Below are positions 45,553 through 55,303 of a DNA stretch of 64,000 nucleotides, piece by piece. Source of the stretch: Thermosipho africanus Ob7. Its GTDB lineage: Bacteria > Thermotogota > Thermotogae > Thermotogales > Fervidobacteriaceae. Location of the stretch: the NCBI RefSeq assembly GCF_003351105.1, contig NZ_NKRG01000006.1, positions 95,758 to 159,757 of the forward strand. The letters run 5' to 3'. Below the pieces are notes generated by a model. The model made no database searches. It was not told the DNA's origin and worked only from the letters and a program-made list of their open reading frames with translations. How positions within the stretch are numbered: the stretch's first letter is position 1; each line of letters begins with the position of its first letter. A program made the translations under genes and the position numbers.

Positions 45553-46746
45553 TTAAGTTTTATCAATGATATAGATTCCTTTTAAATTATTTCTAAAATA
45601 TTTGTATACAAAATCGTATATGTCGTATATTGAAATTGTTTCAAGGATTTTAATAATTTTTTGAATATCTAATGGTTCGTTCATGTATAATAGATTAAAA
45701 CCAGATCTGGAAGAAAATTTTCCGATATTTTCCAATAGAATCATATAAAAAAGTTTTAATCGATTTTTAATCTTTTGAAAAGTCTTGTTATCTATAAAAT
45801 CTAAAATAAGAGAATCTAAAGATTTGTTAATCAAATCCGAAGCTTTTTCAACTATAAGTGAATTTTGAAGCTTCATAAAACCAATATAATAACCAAAATT
45901 TTTGTTGATAACAATATCAGTATTGATGTGATAAGTAAAATTTTGCTTTTCTCGTATTAAATTTCGTAATTTTGAATTTTCTAATTTGGCAAATATATAA
46001 TCGATGATTGTAGCAATTATCAAATTTTTGTAGGTATAGCCAGGTAGTGGGAAAATAAATCCTAAAAGATTCATATTATCAGATTTAATTTTTTTCCACA
46101 TAACGTTACTTCTATGTTTGTAAGTTGGAAAATTAGTATTTACACCTTCAACGTGAATATTTTCAATTCTGGAACAAATTTTTTCAAAACATTTGCTATC
46201 TAAGTTTCCAATAATTTCAATGATTGAATTTTGAGGAACAAAAAATTTACTTTTTATTTGCATTACTTCTTCTAGGGTTATTTCATCTAATCCCGAGACA
46301 AAATTTAGATTAATCTCAGGATATAATAAATTAATTAAAAGTGAATATATTATAAATACGCTCTTTCTTCTTATTTCGTTTTTTATTATTCTCTTTTCGA
46401 TTTCTAATTGTTTTTGTGAAATGTTTGGAGATTTATAAGCAATGTTAATTAAATCTTTAAATGCTTCAAAAAGGTTATCATTAAAAGCTCTAGCGTAGAA
46501 ACAAGTTGCTTCCGGAAATACCAAACCATTAAGGATATATCCCTTTGTTTTGTTTTTGGTGGATGACGTGTAAAAGGAGCAATGTTCGATTAAGTGTACA
46601 AGAGATTTAGGTATTGAATGATATAGTCCATATTTGAACCAAATATTTAAAGAGGGAATATTCTTTCCTTTCATGAGAGAATTAACAACAATAGCACCAT
46701 TTAAAAGTTCTTTTCTCTTCCAATTATTTTTTACCATTTTGTACAA
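45553..46746 (-). CDS. M16-family zinc metallopeptidase
   Basis: 397 residues. Inverted zinc motif HLIEH at residues 51-55 and the distal ligand Glu124 in EKRIIKNEIRR, 69 residues later, match active M16 (pitrilysin) peptidases; the second half lacks the motif, as is usual. M16 peptidases act in RiPP pathways (AlbE/AlbF, PqqF-like) on leader or precursor peptides. The TTG start is 7 nt after AAGG (AAAGGATGTGAT) and overlaps the RtcB-like gene by 16 nt. The protein is cytoplasmic. Confidence 0.85.
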   Translation of the reverse strand: MYKMVKNNWKRKELLNGAIVVNSLMKGKNIPSLNIWFKYGLYHSIPKSLVHLIEHCSFYTSSTKNKTKGYILNGLVFPEATCFYARAFNDNLFEAFKDLINIAYKSPNISQKQLEIEKRIIKNEIRRKSVFIIYSLLINLLYPEINLNFVSGLDEITLEEVMQIKSKFFVPQNSIIEIIGNLDSKCFEKICSRIENIHVEGVNTNFPTYKHRSNVMWKKIKSDNMNLLGFIFPLPGYTYKNLIIATIIDYIFAKLENSKLRNLIREKQNFTYHINTDIVINKNFGYYIGFMKLQNSLIVEKASDLINKSLDSLILDFIDNKTFQKIKNRLKLFYMILLENIGKFSSRSGFNLLYMNEPLDIQKIIKILETISIYDIYDFVYKYFRNNLKGIYIIDKT

Positions 46747-47963
46747 ATCACATCCTTTTTTGATGAACCTACTCTTTTTATTGAAATAAGTGGTTTTAAC
46801 TTGATTGCGAGTTTAATTATTCCTTTTTCTAAAAGTGGGGTAATTACACTTTTTATATTTTTAAAATATTTCGTATTGTGGACTTTGCTTGTACCGTGAG
46901 GTATGGAATAAAAAGTGTCTTTAGCTTTTTGTAATGGTTTAATCAAGAATGATTTTTCACCAGGATTGCTTCCAATGTAATAATATTGAAATTTTTTACT
47001 AATTTTTGTTAGGCCACTTCTGTGTATTGCAATTCTATTGTGGTTGAATTTTTCTACAAATATTGACGAATGTATGGAATCTGAAACAAAATCAAATTTA
47101 ATACTATGATTGAATTCTTGGGAAAGAAAATCTATTACTTGTTCAGCAATGTATAATCTATTTAAAAATGAATATTCTAAGATGTTTTTGTATAATTCTA
47201 AGAACATTAACCAATTTTTATTTCCATTCTTTCCCCGAGATATAGAATGGTTCCAAAAAGGTATATAAACCTGATGTATTTTGTCTTCAATTTTTGGTAT
47301 ATCTTGCAGGTTCAACTTATTTCCCTCAAAGTATCCGAACATTTGAGCAAGTAACACTAAAAGTTTTTTTCCATAATTTCCTGAACCATTGTGTACAATT
47401 AATAACAAGCTATTATTGTTTAACGATTTTAGAGATTCCTCATAAATTTTTTCAAGAATATGAAACTCTATAAAATGCCCGCCTGGGTTAAGTTCTCCAA
47501 AATTGTTCCAAATAATTTTTTTGGCAACAAAATAAAATTTTTTGGAAAATTCATTTTGCAACATTTTTTTTGTTATTTTGTTCATTTTTTTAATAATCCA
47601 GGATGAGTTCTCAATATTTTTATTAAAAATTTTGGAGATTTCATTCGAATTTTCCAGTTTTTTTGTTATTTTATTCATTTTTATAGGATCTATGTCATAA
47701 ACTATTAATATTAAGTAACCACAACCGACGTCAAACCCCGTGGAGAAAGGATAAATTTTGTCTGATAAAAGCAAAGATGAAGCTGGTAAACCAAATTCTT
47801 CCGGATGAAATCCAGGAAATATTATTATTTTATTGTATTCTGAATGATTTTTGTAAAAATTTATGACTTTTCTTGCTTTTTCATTGCAAAATTCGCGATA
47901 ATCATTGTCATTAATTATTAAAATTGGTTCCTTTTTTTGAATTTTGTGTAGTTCTTTGTTCAT
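46731..47963 (-). CDS. RtcB-family (RNA ligase-like) protein in a peptide cluster
   Basis: 410 residues. Distant RtcB homologue with the key residues in order: Asp78 and Cys81 in GFDVGCGY, His163 in PGGHFIEF, His191 in VHNGSGNYG, His298 in SDSIHSSIF, and His356 in IPHGTSKVH. The last corresponds to the histidine that RtcB guanylylates; the others correspond to its two-manganese ligands. The usual Asn before the first His is replaced by Gly. RtcB seals RNA 2',3'-cyclic phosphate or 3'-phosphate to 5'-OH ends using GTP. Divergence and context suggest a new substrate, perhaps the adjacent peptide or its phosphorylated form. Confidence 0.85.
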   Translation of the reverse strand: MNKELHKIQKKEPILIINDNDYREFCNEKARKVINFYKNHSEYNKIIIFPGFHPEEFGLPASSLLLSDKIYPFSTGFDVGCGYLILIVYDIDPIKMNKITKKLENSNEISKIFNKNIENSSWIIKKMNKITKKMLQNEFSKKFYFVAKKIIWNNFGELNPGGHFIEFHILEKIYEESLKSLNNNSLLLIVHNGSGNYGKKLLVLLAQMFGYFEGNKLNLQDIPKIEDKIHQVYIPFWNHSISRGKNGNKNWLMFLELYKNILEYSFLNRLYIAEQVIDFLSQEFNHSIKFDFVSDSIHSSIFVEKFNHNRIAIHRSGLTKISKKFQYYYIGSNPGEKSFLIKPLQKAKDTFYSIPHGTSKVHNTKYFKNIKSVITPLLEKGIIKLAIKLKPLISIKRVGSSKKDVICTKW

Positions 47964-48040
47964 TTAAAACTCCTTTCTGGGAGATTATTAACGCGTTATT
48001 TGTATTTTTGACAAAAGCTTAAAAAATTAAAATATAGCAT

Positions 48041-48064
48041 TGGCACGCTAGCTTTAGCGTGCCA
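48041..48064 (-). terminator. GC-rich hairpin between peptide gene and RtcB-like gene
   Basis: Perfect 10-bp stem TGGCACGCTA / TAGCGTGCCA, loop GCTT, 11 bp after the peptide stop. It lacks a solid T run on the minus strand, so it probably acts as a partial terminator and 3' stabiliser, letting the peptide be made in excess over the maturation proteins. Confidence 0.7.
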
Positions 48065-48074
48065 GCAAAAAAGT

Positions 48075-48200
48075 TTAATCAGTTATTTCAAATACCTCTT
48101 CTAGTTCCTCTTCTTCAAAAATATCTTGTAGAAGTTCTTCAAGCTCAGTAATCTCTTTTGATAAGACAACATGGTTTCCTAAAAGCATGACTTTATCCAT
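48075..48200 (-). CDS. Candidate RiPP precursor peptide (41 residues)
   Basis: Small acidic peptide, MDKVMLLGNHVVLSKEITEL then EELLQDIFEEEELEEVFEITD. The ATG has a near-perfect ribosome site (GGAGGTGTAAAT) and its own promoter (48228-48256), and it is the first gene of the minus-strand cluster. The N-terminal half is leader-like; the C-terminal half has 11 Glu, two Phe and a Thr-Asp end, without Cys. Glu or Phe side chains would therefore be the likely modification targets. It matches no RiPP class I know; function is inferred from position and partners. Confidence 0.75.
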   Translation of the reverse strand: MDKVMLLGNHVVLSKEITELEELLQDIFEEEELEEVFEITD

Positions 48201-48227
48201 ATTTACACCTCCTTTCCAAACTAAATT

Positions 48228-48256
48228 GTAATACACATAGTTGCTATAGTTGTTAA
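48228..48256 (-). promoter_or_regulatory. Promoter of the peptide cluster
   Basis: TTAACA, 17 bp, TATTAC on the minus strand, about 28 bp before the peptide ATG. Confidence 0.65.
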
Positions 48257-49179
48257 ATTTGTTATTTTTTTAACTTACGAATATTTAATTAACAATAAAT
48301 AAAAAATTCAAATAAAAACAAAATTAAAATATTAATAAAATTAAATTTAATATTGAGTAAAATTTGTTTGATATTCAAATTATATATTCCAGAAATGATT
48401 TTATCAAAACTCAATTTACTTTGTCAATAGCTATCTAAACTATTTATTATTTAAAAGCTTTTTGAATTCTGAAATATATTATTAATTGGTATTATTCATA
48501 TGTTTTTAATTAAATAATTATAACTTTTAATATCATTGTTTATTGACAATATTGAATTTAAGATTAAAATAAAATTATATTAGGTAACAAATAAATAATG
48601 TAAAGTAAATATGGTAATTAAATCTGACTTGAGTGCTAAAGATTATAGAAAAATAAAAAAAGATTCATTTTTTCAGGTTTGGGAATAGTTTATCTGAATT
48701 TATATAATTTCTTTCTTTTATTTTTTAATTCTTTATTTGAATTTGAAAGAAAATTAGTTATAAATTTAGGTGTCGAGTAATTTAGTAAAGGTCCTATTTT
48801 GAGTTATTGTGAAAATAAAAGTACGGGATATGGTAATTGTATACATCGTAGATATAATAAAATTCAGCAAAATTGCATTGTATTAAAAAGTGGAATATTA
48901 AAAATTTGTCTATATAAGATAGAAGTTTTTAAGAGATTTAACTGTTTTTATATGAGAAAATAGAGGTTGTGTTATGTATTGATATATGAGCTAAGGAAAA
49001 TAGAATCATTTTAGTAATTAAGTATTCAATTGTGAAAATGTTAAAATATTTATGATAAAATTATGAATAATGATCTAGTAGTTGTGAAAACATACCGAAA
49101 GTTATGTATTCTTAGGTTGCAGTGGTTTGCTTGAACATTTTGTTAATCTTCAATATCAACAATTTATTGGGGCGGAAAT
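48257..49179. other. Long AT-rich region upstream of the peptide cluster
   Basis: About 920 bp without a supportable gene. Two very short plus-strand frames read like protein fragments (48611-48688 and 49063-49134, 25 and 23 residues) but lack ribosome sites. Probably remnants of lost genes plus the divergent control region for the peptide cluster and the diguanylate cyclase. Confidence 0.5.
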
Positions 49180-50667
49180 ATGAAAAAAATTGTTAAAAAC
49201 CTTATTATTGCACTTTTTACGTTTGTAGTGTTAGGTATATTGATTAATGGCAATTTTGTAAAAGATAAATATGTTTTAAATAGCTGGAATCAAAAGGTTC
49301 CAGATCAAATTTTGCTTGATGAGCCTAGTACGTGTGTTTATGTTACTGAGTTTAATGATACTAGTTTTGATACTCTAGTTATTCCAAAGATTATTGGTAA
49401 TTTGTTTAAAGTTTACCTTAATGGAGAAGAAATATATTCTTATGGAACAAAGACTGGTAATATTTGGAGTTATACATATGTAGTTCCATTAAAAAATTTA
49501 AACTCAAAGAAAAATATATTAAAAATTGAAATTTTTGGTTTATATGATGCAGGACTGCCAAGATTTCCCTTTTTGACAGATAGAATAAGTGCTTTAAGAT
49601 ATCAAAGCTTTCAAAATTTTCTAAGGCACGATTTTTACATCATTTCAATTGGAATTTCTTTTGTTGCAGGGATAATATCTTTCTTTTTGGGTTATTTGTT
49701 AAAAGCAAAGCAGATAAGTCAATCTTATGACTTATTTGGTTTATTTTTAGTTTTAACAGCTATAGCGTTATTTGATTATCAAGTTAGAACTTTTCATTTT
49801 AATGAAATTACCTTTTTGATTTTTAAAAAGCTATTTTTGATTTCCACATATTTTTCTTCGCTATTTTATATAGCAGCTCTTGAAAAATATAAATTAAAAA
49901 GGTTTAGAACAAAATGGCTTATCTGGTATGTGTTTTTTGTTTCCCTCCTTCCAGTTTTTTCATTTGATTTTAATAATTATGCTAAGTTTTCGACAGTTTC
50001 AAATATGTTAATGCTTATTGTTTTGCTTTTTGTAATTTACGATGTTTTGCATTTGAAAATGAGCAAACTTTACTTTTCAACTTTTTTCATAGTATTTTCT
50101 TATATTCATATTATCCTTTACTTTTTGTATGTAAGATCATATCATTTTCAAGAGTTTTTAACAGGTTATGGAACAGCTTTCTTGTCAATTTCAGTTATTT
50201 TAATGCTTACAGATGAGTTTGAAAAAATGGTTGCAGAAACAAACGAACTTTCCAATTCAAGATATATTGATCCATTAACAAAAGCTTGTAACAGAAACAT
50301 CTTAGAAAAATTAGATAATTCAAATGTTGAAGGTTTTTTTGTTCTTATAGATCTTGATAATTTTAAAGAATTGAATGATAGATTTGGCCATGAAAAAGGT
50401 GATGAAATTCTTAAAAAGTTTTCTAACTTAATTATAGAAAATATTAGAAAAGAGGATCTATTTATAAGGCTTGGTGGAGATGAGTTTGCTTTAATTGTTA
50501 ATTTAGATGATCCTAAAAGTTTTGTTGAAAGACTTAGAAAGCTTTCAATAAATGTTATTAATCTTGATTTTTCATATGGCATAGTCAAATTTAGCAAATT
50601 TTCAGAATCTTATAGATTGGCAGATAAATTACTCTATGATATGAAATCAAGAAACAAAAATAAGTAA
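49180..50667 (+). CDS. Membrane diguanylate cyclase with extracytoplasmic sensor domain (paralogue)
   Basis: 495 residues with the same layout as the protein at 17585-19036: signal anchor, extracytoplasmic domain (about 30-150; IEIFGLYDAGLPRFPFLTD parallels VILFGVYDIGIHYTPVLTD), 7TMR-DISM-like helices (about 160-345), and GGDEF with RLGGDEF. RKED five residues before it is an intact inhibitory site. ATG follows GGGGCGGAAAT. It likely makes c-di-GMP in response to an external signal and borders the peptide cluster. Confidence 0.9.
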   Translation: MKKIVKNLIIALFTFVVLGILINGNFVKDKYVLNSWNQKVPDQILLDEPSTCVYVTEFNDTSFDTLVIPKIIGNLFKVYLNGEEIYSYGTKTGNIWSYTYVVPLKNLNSKKNILKIEIFGLYDAGLPRFPFLTDRISALRYQSFQNFLRHDFYIISIGISFVAGIISFFLGYLLKAKQISQSYDLFGLFLVLTAIALFDYQVRTFHFNEITFLIFKKLFLISTYFSSLFYIAALEKYKLKRFRTKWLIWYVFFVSLLPVFSFDFNNYAKFSTVSNMLMLIVLLFVIYDVLHLKMSKLYFSTFFIVFSYIHIILYFLYVRSYHFQEFLTGYGTAFLSISVILMLTDEFEKMVAETNELSNSRYIDPLTKACNRNILEKLDNSNVEGFFVLIDLDNFKELNDRFGHEKGDEILKKFSNLIIENIRKEDLFIRLGGDEFALIVNLDDPKSFVERLRKLSINVINLDFSYGIVKFSKFSESYRLADKLLYDMKSRNKNK

Positions 50668-50689
50668 TTTAAAAATTTTTTCATGTTTG

Positions 50690-50698
50690 TGATATAAT
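50690..50698 (+). promoter_or_regulatory. Extended -10 promoter of the glycerol operon
   Basis: TGATATAAT directly upstream of the attenuator leader; the -35 region is weak. Confidence 0.6.
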
Positions 50699-50723
50699 AC
50701 TTTGTGAAAGTAAATAAAGTGCA

Positions 50724-50780
50724 GGCTTAAGAGATAATGGAGAAGCCATATGCCAGAAAGACCTGGCATATGGCTTTTTT
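50724..50780 (+). promoter_or_regulatory. Glycerol operon leader: antiterminator and terminator (GlpP target)
   Basis: A 14-bp stem AAGCCATATGCCAG / CTGGCATATGGCTT (50743-50756 / 50763-50776) followed by a T run is a perfect intrinsic terminator placed between promoter and first gene. Upstream, GGCTT (50724-50728) can pair with AAGCC (50743-50747), the 5' arm of that terminator, giving a mutually exclusive antiterminator. The operon ends with glpP, whose product in Bacillus prevents termination when bound to glycerol-3-phosphate. Confidence 0.8.
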
Positions 50781-50796
50781 GTTTGGAGGTGTGGAT

Positions 50797-52233
50797 ATGA
50801 AAGTTTTTGTTATTGGTGCGGGGATTTCAGGTAGTCTTATAGCCAGAGAGCTTTCAAAATATGATTGTGAGGTTCATATTTTGGAAAAAGCTCCAGACAT
50901 TGGTTGGGGTGTGACAAAAGCAAATTCTGCGATTGTTCATGGTGGGTATGATGATCCACCTCAAAGCGTTAGGGCAAAATTTGCTGCAAAAGGAAACCGT
51001 CTTTACGATGAACTTTCAAAAGAACTTGACTTTGATTTTGAAAGAGTTGGTTCTCTTGTAGTTGCATTTAAAGAAGAAGATATAAATTATTTAAAAGAGT
51101 TGAAAGAGCGTGGCAAAAAAAATGGAGTTGATGATCTAGAAATACTTGAAAAAAGTGAATTAAAAAAGATTGAGCCGAATATAAGCGATGAAGCAATTGC
51201 AGCACTTTATTGTAAGAGTGCAGGAATTACTGAACCTTGGGAAGTTGCAATAGCTGCAATTGAAAATGCGGTTGAAAACGGTGCAATTTTGCACCTTGAA
51301 GAAGAGGTTTTAGATATTCAAACAAGTAATCAAAAGGTGTCTAAAGTTATAACCAACAAAGGGGAATATGAAGCAGATGTTGTTATTAACGCCGCTGGAC
51401 TTTTTGCAGATGAAATAGCTAAGATGGCTGGTGTTGGTGATTTTGAAATTTTCCCCCGAAAAGGTGAATATATACTGCTCGATAAAAAATTAAAAGGTCT
51501 TGTGAATACGGTTGTATTTCCTACACCAACAAAAAAATCAAAAGGGATACTCGTTGTTCCAACAGTAGATGGTGGAATTCTGTTAGGGCCAAATGCGAAA
51601 GACCTTCCAAAGAGTTTGAAGTACGATCTTGGTACGACACCTGAAGGTTTGCAAGAAGTATATGAAAAATCAAAAAGACTTATTCCAAAAGTGGATCTTT
51701 CATATACGGTAAAAACATTTGCTGGCCTTAGACCAGAAACCAAAGAAAAAGATTTTATCATTTCTGCTACAAAAATTTGGGGATTTGTTAATGTTGCTGG
51801 GATAAGATCACCAGGTCTTACAGCAGCACCTTCTTTTGCAAAGTATGTAGTAGAAGATATTTTGCAGGACCAGCTAAAAATTAATCTTTCAAAAAAGAAA
51901 GATTTTAATCCATATAGAAAGAGAATTACCAATATAAGAAATGTAAGTTTAAAAGAGTGGGAAGAACTTGTGAAGAAGGATCCAAAATATGGAAGAACAG
52001 TTTGCTTCTGTAATAACGTTTCAGAAGCTGAAATTGTTGAAGCTATAAGAAGGGGAGCTAGAACACTTGATGGAGTAAAATTTAGAACAAGAGCATCTTT
52101 TGGAAGGTGCCAAGGAGGTTTTTGTAGTTTGAAGATTGTAGAGATAATTTCTAGGGAGCTAAATATACCAATGGAAGAAGTTAAGCTTAATTCAAAAAAT
52201 TCTTGGATCATGGATGGCAAGGTGAGAGCATGA
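50797..52233 (+). CDS. Glycerol-3-phosphate dehydrogenase-like FAD oxidoreductase (GlpA type, with BFD [2Fe-2S] domain)
   Basis: 478 residues. DAO-type FAD domain with GAGISGSLIARELS at the N-terminus, SAIVHGGYDDPPQS and AGLRPETKEKDFI. The C-terminal BFD-like domain (about 395-450) shows CFCNNVSEAEIVEAIRRG and CQGGFCS for a [2Fe-2S] cluster. It should oxidise glycerol-3-phosphate to dihydroxyacetone phosphate, passing electrons to the next proteins. The ATG at 50797 follows GGAGGTGTGGAT; an earlier open frame crosses the terminator. Overlaps the next gene by 4 nt. Confidence 0.9.
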   Translation: MKVFVIGAGISGSLIARELSKYDCEVHILEKAPDIGWGVTKANSAIVHGGYDDPPQSVRAKFAAKGNRLYDELSKELDFDFERVGSLVVAFKEEDINYLKELKERGKKNGVDDLEILEKSELKKIEPNISDEAIAALYCKSAGITEPWEVAIAAIENAVENGAILHLEEEVLDIQTSNQKVSKVITNKGEYEADVVINAAGLFADEIAKMAGVGDFEIFPRKGEYILLDKKLKGLVNTVVFPTPTKKSKGILVVPTVDGGILLGPNAKDLPKSLKYDLGTTPEGLQEVYEKSKRLIPKVDLSYTVKTFAGLRPETKEKDFIISATKIWGFVNVAGIRSPGLTAAPSFAKYVVEDILQDQLKINLSKKKDFNPYRKRITNIRNVSLKEWEELVKKDPKYGRTVCFCNNVSEAEIVEAIRRGARTLDGVKFRTRASFGRCQGGFCSLKIVEIISRELNIPMEEVKLNSKNSWIMDGKVRA

Positions 52234-53456
52234 GAAGGGAAAAAGTAGATGTTTTGATAGTAGGTGGAGGTGCAGCAGGACTTGCTGCAGCAATTTCTGC
52301 AACTGAAAGTGGCGCAAAGACAGTTTTGCTAGAAAGGGATAGAAGTACTGGAGGCGTTTTAAACCAATGTATTCACAATGGGTTTGGGCTTCATGTATTT
52401 AAAGAGGAACTTACTGGACCTGAGTTTATGGAAAGACTCTGGGAAGAATTAAAAGAGGATGTAATAAGGCCTAATTTTACAGTTTTGGAGATTAAACCTG
52501 ATACAAGAGAAGTAATTACCCTTTCAGAAGATGGGATAATTGTATTTGAACCAAAAGCTCTTGTTATGAGTACAGGAGCAAGAGAGAGGCCTTTGAATTC
52601 CCTTAGAATACCAGGTTCCAGAGTTGCTGGTATTTATACAGCAGGAGTTGCACAAAAGATGGTAAATATATACAACAGGCTTCCGGGTAAAAAAGTCTTA
52701 ATAGTTGGTTCTGGAGACATTGGCCTTATTATGGCAAGAAGGTTAAAGATAGAGGGGATGGATGTTGTAGGTGTTGTAGAAATAATGCCTGAGCCAGGTG
52801 GCCTTATTAGAAACGTTGTTCAATGTCTTGAAGACTTTAATATACCGTTGTGGCTAAGCCATACAGTAATTGAAATCCATGGAAAAGAAAGGCTTTCTGA
52901 GGTTGTTATTGCAAAAGTAGATGAAAACAAAAAACCAATTGCTGGGACTGAAAAGGTTATTAAAGTTGATACACTAGTAACATCTGTTGGTCTTATTCCA
53001 CAAAACGAGTTAATTGAAAACTTTGTTGAAATGGATCCAATAAATAGAGGACCAGTTGTAGATGATTATATGAGAACAAGTGTTGAATGGATTTTTGCAG
53101 CAGGTAATAACGTTGCAATACATGATTTGGTTGATTTTGTATACGACGAAGGAAAGATTGCTGGAATGTATGCAGCAAGATATGCTTTAGGTGAGAAGCT
53201 GCCGGAAGTAAAATACGAGTTTGTAAGAGGTAAAAATGTTGGAGTAATGCTTCCTCAAAGGTTTACTGGAACACAACCATTTAAAATATATATAAGGCCC
53301 ACAAAAAGTTTGGTAAAATCTGCTTTAAAATTTTCAGATAAAACAATTAGAAAATTCAATTGGAGGATTAGACCAAGTGAGATGATAGACTTGGTTGTAA
53401 AAGATTTTGAGGGCTTTGATAGTAAAATCACCGTGGAGGTGAGCAGTCTTGATTAA
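52230..53456 (+). CDS. FAD/NAD(P)-dependent oxidoreductase of the glycerol operon
   Basis: 408 residues, two-dinucleotide fold: FAD site GGGAAGLAAAIS near the N-terminus, NAD site VGSGDIGLIMARR around 155, and MSTGARERPLNSLRIPGSR. The family occurs beside GlpA-like and DUF1667 proteins in Thermotogales and clostridia, where the three seem to replace the membrane GlpABC complex. Likely links G3P oxidation to NAD(P). Overlaps both neighbours (4 nt and 8 nt). Confidence 0.9.
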   Translation: MRREKVDVLIVGGGAAGLAAAISATESGAKTVLLERDRSTGGVLNQCIHNGFGLHVFKEELTGPEFMERLWEELKEDVIRPNFTVLEIKPDTREVITLSEDGIIVFEPKALVMSTGARERPLNSLRIPGSRVAGIYTAGVAQKMVNIYNRLPGKKVLIVGSGDIGLIMARRLKIEGMDVVGVVEIMPEPGGLIRNVVQCLEDFNIPLWLSHTVIEIHGKERLSEVVIAKVDENKKPIAGTEKVIKVDTLVTSVGLIPQNELIENFVEMDPINRGPVVDDYMRTSVEWIFAAGNNVAIHDLVDFVYDEGKIAGMYAARYALGEKLPEVKYEFVRGKNVGVMLPQRFTGTQPFKIYIRPTKSLVKSALKFSDKTIRKFNWRIRPSEMIDLVVKDFEGFDSKITVEVSSLD

Positions 53457-53808
53457 AAAACTAACGTGTATATCATGTCCTATTGGTTGTGAGCTTACTG
53501 TTTATGTGGAAGGCGATGATATAAAGGTAGAAGGAAATAGATGCCCAAGAGGATTTGAATATGCAAAAAATGAGGTAACAAATCCTCAAAGGATGCTTAC
53601 AATAAGTGTGAAGGTAGAAAATGGTGTTATGGATCTTGTTTCAGCAAGGACCGATAGACCTATTCCTAAGAAAATATTAGAAGAGGCTATTTCATATATA
53701 AAAGGCTTAAAAGTTCAAGCACCGATTAAAAGAGGTGATATAATAGTAAAGGATCTTTTAAATACCGGTGCAAACCTTATTGCTACAAGAACTGTTCTTA
53801 AAAAATAA
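53449..53808 (+). CDS. DUF1667 iron-sulfur-like protein of the glycerol operon
   Basis: 119 residues. Four cysteines: CISCPIGCELTV at 7-14 and CPRGFEYA near 32 resemble a ferredoxin-type or molybdopterin-oxidoreductase N-terminal cluster site. The DUF1667 family is always found with the FAD oxidoreductase upstream. It probably carries electrons for G3P oxidation. TTG start with SD GGAGGTGAG. Confidence 0.9.
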   Translation: MIKKLTCISCPIGCELTVYVEGDDIKVEGNRCPRGFEYAKNEVTNPQRMLTISVKVENGVMDLVSARTDRPIPKKILEEAISYIKGLKVQAPIKRGDIIVKDLLNTGANLIATRTVLKK

Positions 53809-53812
53809 TTAG

Positions 53813-55302
<1,490 letters not shown>

Positions 55303-55303
<1 letters not shown>

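Noticed and set aside
48611..48688. 25-residue plus-strand frame (MVIKSDLSAKDYRKIKKD...)
   Set aside because: Protein-like but no ribosome site or promoter; more likely a remnant of a lost gene than a working one.
49063..49134. 23-residue plus-strand frame (MNNDLVVVKTYRKLCILR...)
   Set aside because: No ribosome site, very short, no recognisable partner.
36357..49179. Search for attL/attR repeats of the tRNA-Leu 3' end around the accessory island
   Set aside because: No convincing copy of the tRNA 3' end is seen at the far side, and there is no integrase gene in the block.
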